Shown: positions 6,283 through 7,836 of the stretch, in pieces
Numbering within the stretch: position 1 is the stretch's first letter
Layout of the letters: every line of letters begins with the position of its first letter
Assembly (NCBI GenBank): GCA_003645395.1
Contig: QNFC01000071.1
Location: 1 to 7,836, forward strand
DNA: 7,836 bases
Direction of reading: 5' to 3'
Source of the DNA: Gammaproteobacteria bacterium
GTDB taxonomy: Bacteria > Pseudomonadota > Gammaproteobacteria > Immundisolibacterales > Immundisolibacteraceae
Notes under the pieces: model-generated
Seen by the model: the letters and a program-made list of their open reading frames with translations, nothing else
What the model was told of the DNA's origin: nothing
The model's database searches: none
Position numbers and translations under genes: made by a program

Positions 6283-7692
6283 TTAACAGCTGTAATACAT
6301 GTCGAACTCAACCGGATGGCTGGTCTGACGTAGCCGGGTGACCTCTTCCATTTTCAGACCGATATAGCCGTCGATCATATCGTCAGAAAATACCCCACCA
6401 GCAGTCAGGAACCCACGGTCCTGATCAAGGGCTTCTAGCGCCTGATCCAGCGATGAGCAAACCGTAGCGATTCCTTTGGTCTCTTCTGGGGGTAAATCAT
6501 AAAGATCTTTGTCCATTGGTTCACCCGGGTCTATTTTATTGGCGATACCATCCAGACCGGCCATGAGCAATGCAGCAAAAGTGAGATAACTATTCCCGGA
6601 AGCATCAGGAAAACGCACCTCCACCCGACGCCCCTTAGGCGAAGAAACAAAAGGGATACGCACAGAAGCGGAACGATTTCGCGCCGAGTAGGCTAACATC
6701 ACCGGCGCTTCAAATCCCGGTACCAGACGTTTGTAACTGTTAGTAGTGGCGTTGGTAAAAGCATTAATCGCGCGGGCGTGCTTAAAAACCCCTCCGATGT
6801 AATGCAAGGCAGTTTCTGAAAGACCGCCATAGAGATCACCACTGAATAGATTCTGCCCATCTTTGGCAAGCGACTGGTGAACATGCATACCACTACCATT
6901 GTCACCTACCAGGGGTTTAGGCATAAAAGTCGCTGTTTTGCCGTAATTATGAGCAACATTCGAGACAATATATTTAAGAATCAGTACTTCATCTGCCTTG
7001 CGTACCAGAGTATTAAACTCAGTACCAATTTCACACTGGCCGGCGGTAGCCACCTCATGGTGATGAACTTCTACCGGAACACCCATCTCTTCAAGCGTCA
7101 GACACATAGCTGCGCGCATATCATGTAGGGAATCGACAGGAGGCACTGGAAAGTAACCTCCCTTGATACCAGGCCGGTGACCAATATTACCTTCTTCAAA
7201 AACACTGCCCGAGTTCCAGTTGCCTTCCTCGGAATCAACTTCTACAAAACAGCCGTTTGCCGTGTCATTCCAACGCACATCATCAAATACGAAAAATTCG
7301 GGTTCTGGACCAAAATAAGCCGTATCGGCGATACCAGTTTGCTGCATATAAGCTTCCGCGCGCTTCGCAAGAGATCTTGGACAGCGGTCATACCCCTGAC
7401 GGGTATGTGGGTCGAGCACGTCACAACGAAGATTAATAGTGACATCATCAGTAAATGGGTCAAGCACGGCAGACGCCGCATCGGGGGCTAACACCATGTC
7501 TGATTCGTTAATGCCTTTCCAGCCAGCGATTGAAGATCCATCAAACATTACCCCCTCTTCAAACAGATCTTCATCCACTCTGTTAGCTGGCACGGTAAGG
7601 TGTTGCTCTTTACCTTTGGTATCAACAAACCGAAAGTCGACAAACTTTACATTTTGCTCTTCGATAGTTTTTAAGACATCTGCAGCAGACAT
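6283..7692 (-). CDS. glnA: Glutamine synthetase type I (GS-Iβ)
   Basis: Makes glutamine from glutamate, ammonia and ATP as a cytoplasmic dodecamer; the central step of ammonia assimilation. Starting at ATG 7692 the protein has 469 residues, the same length as E. coli GlnA, and aligns throughout: KFVDFRFVDTKGKEQH, FDGSSIAGWKGINESDM, GPEPEFF, HHHEVATAGQCEIG, NGSGMHVHQS, KRLVPGFEAPVMLAYSARNRS and a C-terminus ending HPVEFDMYYSC. The adenylylation motif KDLYDLPPEE is intact with the target Tyr at residue 398, so control by GlnE is expected. ATG 7692 is chosen because it gives the conserved MSAADVL start, and GGAG (7703–7706) lies 10 bases upstream. A GTG at 7710 would add six residues and has no free ribosome binding site. 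It is the first gene of the visible leftward cluster ending in ntrC. Confidence 0.98.
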   Translation of the reverse strand: MSAADVLKTIEEQNVKFVDFRFVDTKGKEQHLTVPANRVDEDLFEEGVMFDGSSIAGWKGINESDMVLAPDAASAVLDPFTDDVTINLRCDVLDPHTRQGYDRCPRSLAKRAEAYMQQTGIADTAYFGPEPEFFVFDDVRWNDTANGCFVEVDSEEGNWNSGSVFEEGNIGHRPGIKGGYFPVPPVDSLHDMRAAMCLTLEEMGVPVEVHHHEVATAGQCEIGTEFNTLVRKADEVLILKYIVSNVAHNYGKTATFMPKPLVGDNGSGMHVHQSLAKDGQNLFSGDLYGGLSETALHYIGGVFKHARAINAFTNATTNSYKRLVPGFEAPVMLAYSARNRSASVRIPFVSSPKGRRVEVRFPDASGNSYLTFAALLMAGLDGIANKIDPGEPMDKDLYDLPPEETKGIATVCSSLDQALEALDQDRGFLTAGGVFSDDMIDGYIGLKMEEVTRLRQTSHPVEFDMYYSC

Positions 7693-7768
7693 AGTTTTCG
7701 CACTCCGCACCTAAAAAAATAAAGAAAAATTTAATCTAACTTATTTGGAGAAAAAGACCTACAAACTA

Positions 7769-7797
7769 ACTATATTTCTCGACAAACAACCACTCAA
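7769..7797 (-). promoter_or_regulatory. Sigma70-type promoter for glnA
   Basis: On the − strand, −35 TTGAGT (7792–7797) and −10 TATAGT (7769–7774) are separated by exactly 17 bases. They match the consensus at 4 of 6 and 5 of 6 positions. Transcription would start near 7762, giving a leader of about 70 bases before ATG 7692. The T-rich stretch 7711–7735 (read on the − strand) lies in the leader just before the ribosome binding site. No sigma54 −24/−12 element (GG-N10-GC) and no NtrC dyad of the GCACCA-N5-TGGTGC kind is visible up to the window edge. Such sites could lie beyond 7836. Confidence 0.6.
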
Positions 7798-7836
7798 CAA
7801 TTTGACTAACTCGATCCTGAAATGCGTCAGCAACCA

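Noticed and set aside
7693..7710. GTG 7710 as the start of glnA
   Set aside because: The conserved GlnA N-terminus is MSAADVL at ATG 7692, giving the standard 469 residues; the only AGG nearby overlaps the GTG itself.
1..7836. Mobile element, CRISPR array, toxin–antitoxin or defence system
   Set aside because: No tandem spacer repeats, transposase or integrase motifs, terminal inverted repeats or target duplications were seen; nearly all of the length is accounted for by housekeeping and nitrogen genes.

Overview
The window reads as ordinary chromosomal DNA of a gammaproteobacterium. The evidence is a glnA–(DUF4124)–ntrB–ntrC cluster, enterobacterial/pseudomonad-type GlnA, NtrB and NtrC sequences, and an argS gene followed by a SPOR-domain gene, an order I recall from Pseudomonas and relatives. 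Base composition looks moderate, close to 50% GC. I cannot name the genus from the sequence. I see no transposase, integrase, CRISPR array, tRNA or rRNA.

Left part (1–3063, + strand): the 3' part of argS (arginyl-tRNA synthetase, about 45 N-terminal residues missing off the left edge), then, 7 bases after its stop, a small membrane-anchored SPOR protein probably acting at the division septum. A 422-base gap with several dyad symmetries but no convincing gene follows. Next comes a gene for an exported protein joining a DUF4124 segment to a glutaredoxin-like CxxC domain.

Right part (3146–7836, − strand, convergent with the left part): glnA (type I glutamine synthetase) is transcribed leftward from a good sigma70-type promoter at 7769–7797. 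It is followed by a small exported DUF4124/Ig-like protein, then ntrB (nitrogen-sensing histidine kinase) and ntrC (sigma54-dependent response regulator). ntrB and ntrC overlap by 4 bases. NtrB phosphorylates NtrC under nitrogen limitation, and NtrC then activates nitrogen genes, commonly including glnA.

I did not find a clearly new biological system. The points that deserve a second look are: (i) ntrB has no ATG, GTG or TTG start upstream of an internal GTG, although the homologous PAS sequence continues upstream in the same frame; (ii) a 38-bp near-perfect palindrome sits just after the glnA stop and encloses the first possible start codon of the next gene; (iii) an envelope protein gene is embedded in the nitrogen operon, and a second DUF4124 protein, fused to a glutaredoxin, lies on the other side of ntrBC; (iv) the visible glnA upstream region shows a sigma70 promoter but no sigma54 or NtrC site.
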